Below, in pieces: positions 19,367 to 19,447 of a stretch of 19,447 nt of DNA; positions within the stretch are counted from its first letter, which is position 1; each line of letters opens with the position of its first letter. The position numbers and the translations under genes were made by a program. Under the pieces are notes generated by a model that saw nothing but the letters and a program-made list of their open reading frames with translations, was not told the origin of the DNA and made no database searches. The stretch is taken from NCBI GenBank assembly GCA_002371715.1, contig DFGF01000145.1, positions 42,378 through 61,824 on the forward strand. The letters are read 5' to 3'. This DNA is from Prevotella sp. UBA3757. Lineage in GTDB: Bacteria > Bacteroidota > Bacteroidia > Bacteroidales > Bacteroidaceae.

Positions 19367-19447
19367 ATTAATCCTTTAAAAATAGATGTCGGGTGTTATT
19401 ATACTTATGTTTCGGAAGTAAATTCCCAAACACTGGCCGCTGGTGAT

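Overview
The window looks like chromosomal DNA from a member of the Bacteroidales, most likely a GC-rich Prevotella-type organism. The reasons are: promoters of the Bacteroidetes form TAnnTTTG, several with a TTTG/TTG box 19-21 bp upstream; A-rich start regions without clear Shine-Dalgarno sites; BspA-like leucine-rich-repeat surface proteins; C-terminal tails of the 'DLQGRR...KGLY...GRKV' kind found on exported Bacteroidales proteins; and a reg-prop sensor protein. This assignment is inference from family knowledge, not a database match.

Layout. 1-695 (minus) is the start of a two-component-propeller sensor that runs off the left edge. 875-4171 and 4215-11198 (plus) are two adjacent genes for very large exported surface proteins (1098 and 2327 aa). 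11199-11503 holds a terminator-like hairpin, a strong promoter and a structured leader. The leader feeds 11504-12657, an overlapping gene pair for a queuosine-precursor transporter (YhhQ family) and QueF. 12668-14173 (minus) is a membrane TPR protein with a histidine-kinase ATPase domain but no phosphoacceptor histidine. 14361-15767 (plus) is uronate isomerase uxaC, with its own promoter and terminator. 15861-16640 (minus) is a lipoprotein of unknown function. 16782-18557 (plus) is an OadA/pyruvate-carboxylase-B type carboxyltransferase whose C-terminal biotinyl-like domain has no biotin-attachment motif. 18577-19317 (minus) is a class A acid phosphatase. No tRNA, rRNA, CRISPR array or transposase was seen.

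How the genes fit together. The left part is a cell-surface locus: a sensor gene is divergent from two surface-protein genes, and a 10-bp direct repeat with 21-bp phasing lies between them. The yhhQ-queF pair makes a small queuosine salvage unit (import of a 7-deazaguanine precursor, reduction of preQ0 to preQ1). The remaining genes are single transcription units with their own TAnnTTTG promoters.

The most unusual signal is a set of 7-bp tandem repeats with different unit sequences. They occur at the C-tail junction of the first surface protein, on both sides of a carboxypeptidase-regulatory-like domain in the second, and in the promoter of the carboxyltransferase gene. Other points worth a second look are the queuosine leader (19-bp direct repeat, three hairpins, a possible H-type pseudoknot next to the start codon, an upstream ORF), the low-GC module inside the 2327-aa protein, the kinase without its histidine, the carboxyltransferase without its biotin site, and a terminator embedded in a convergent coding sequence.
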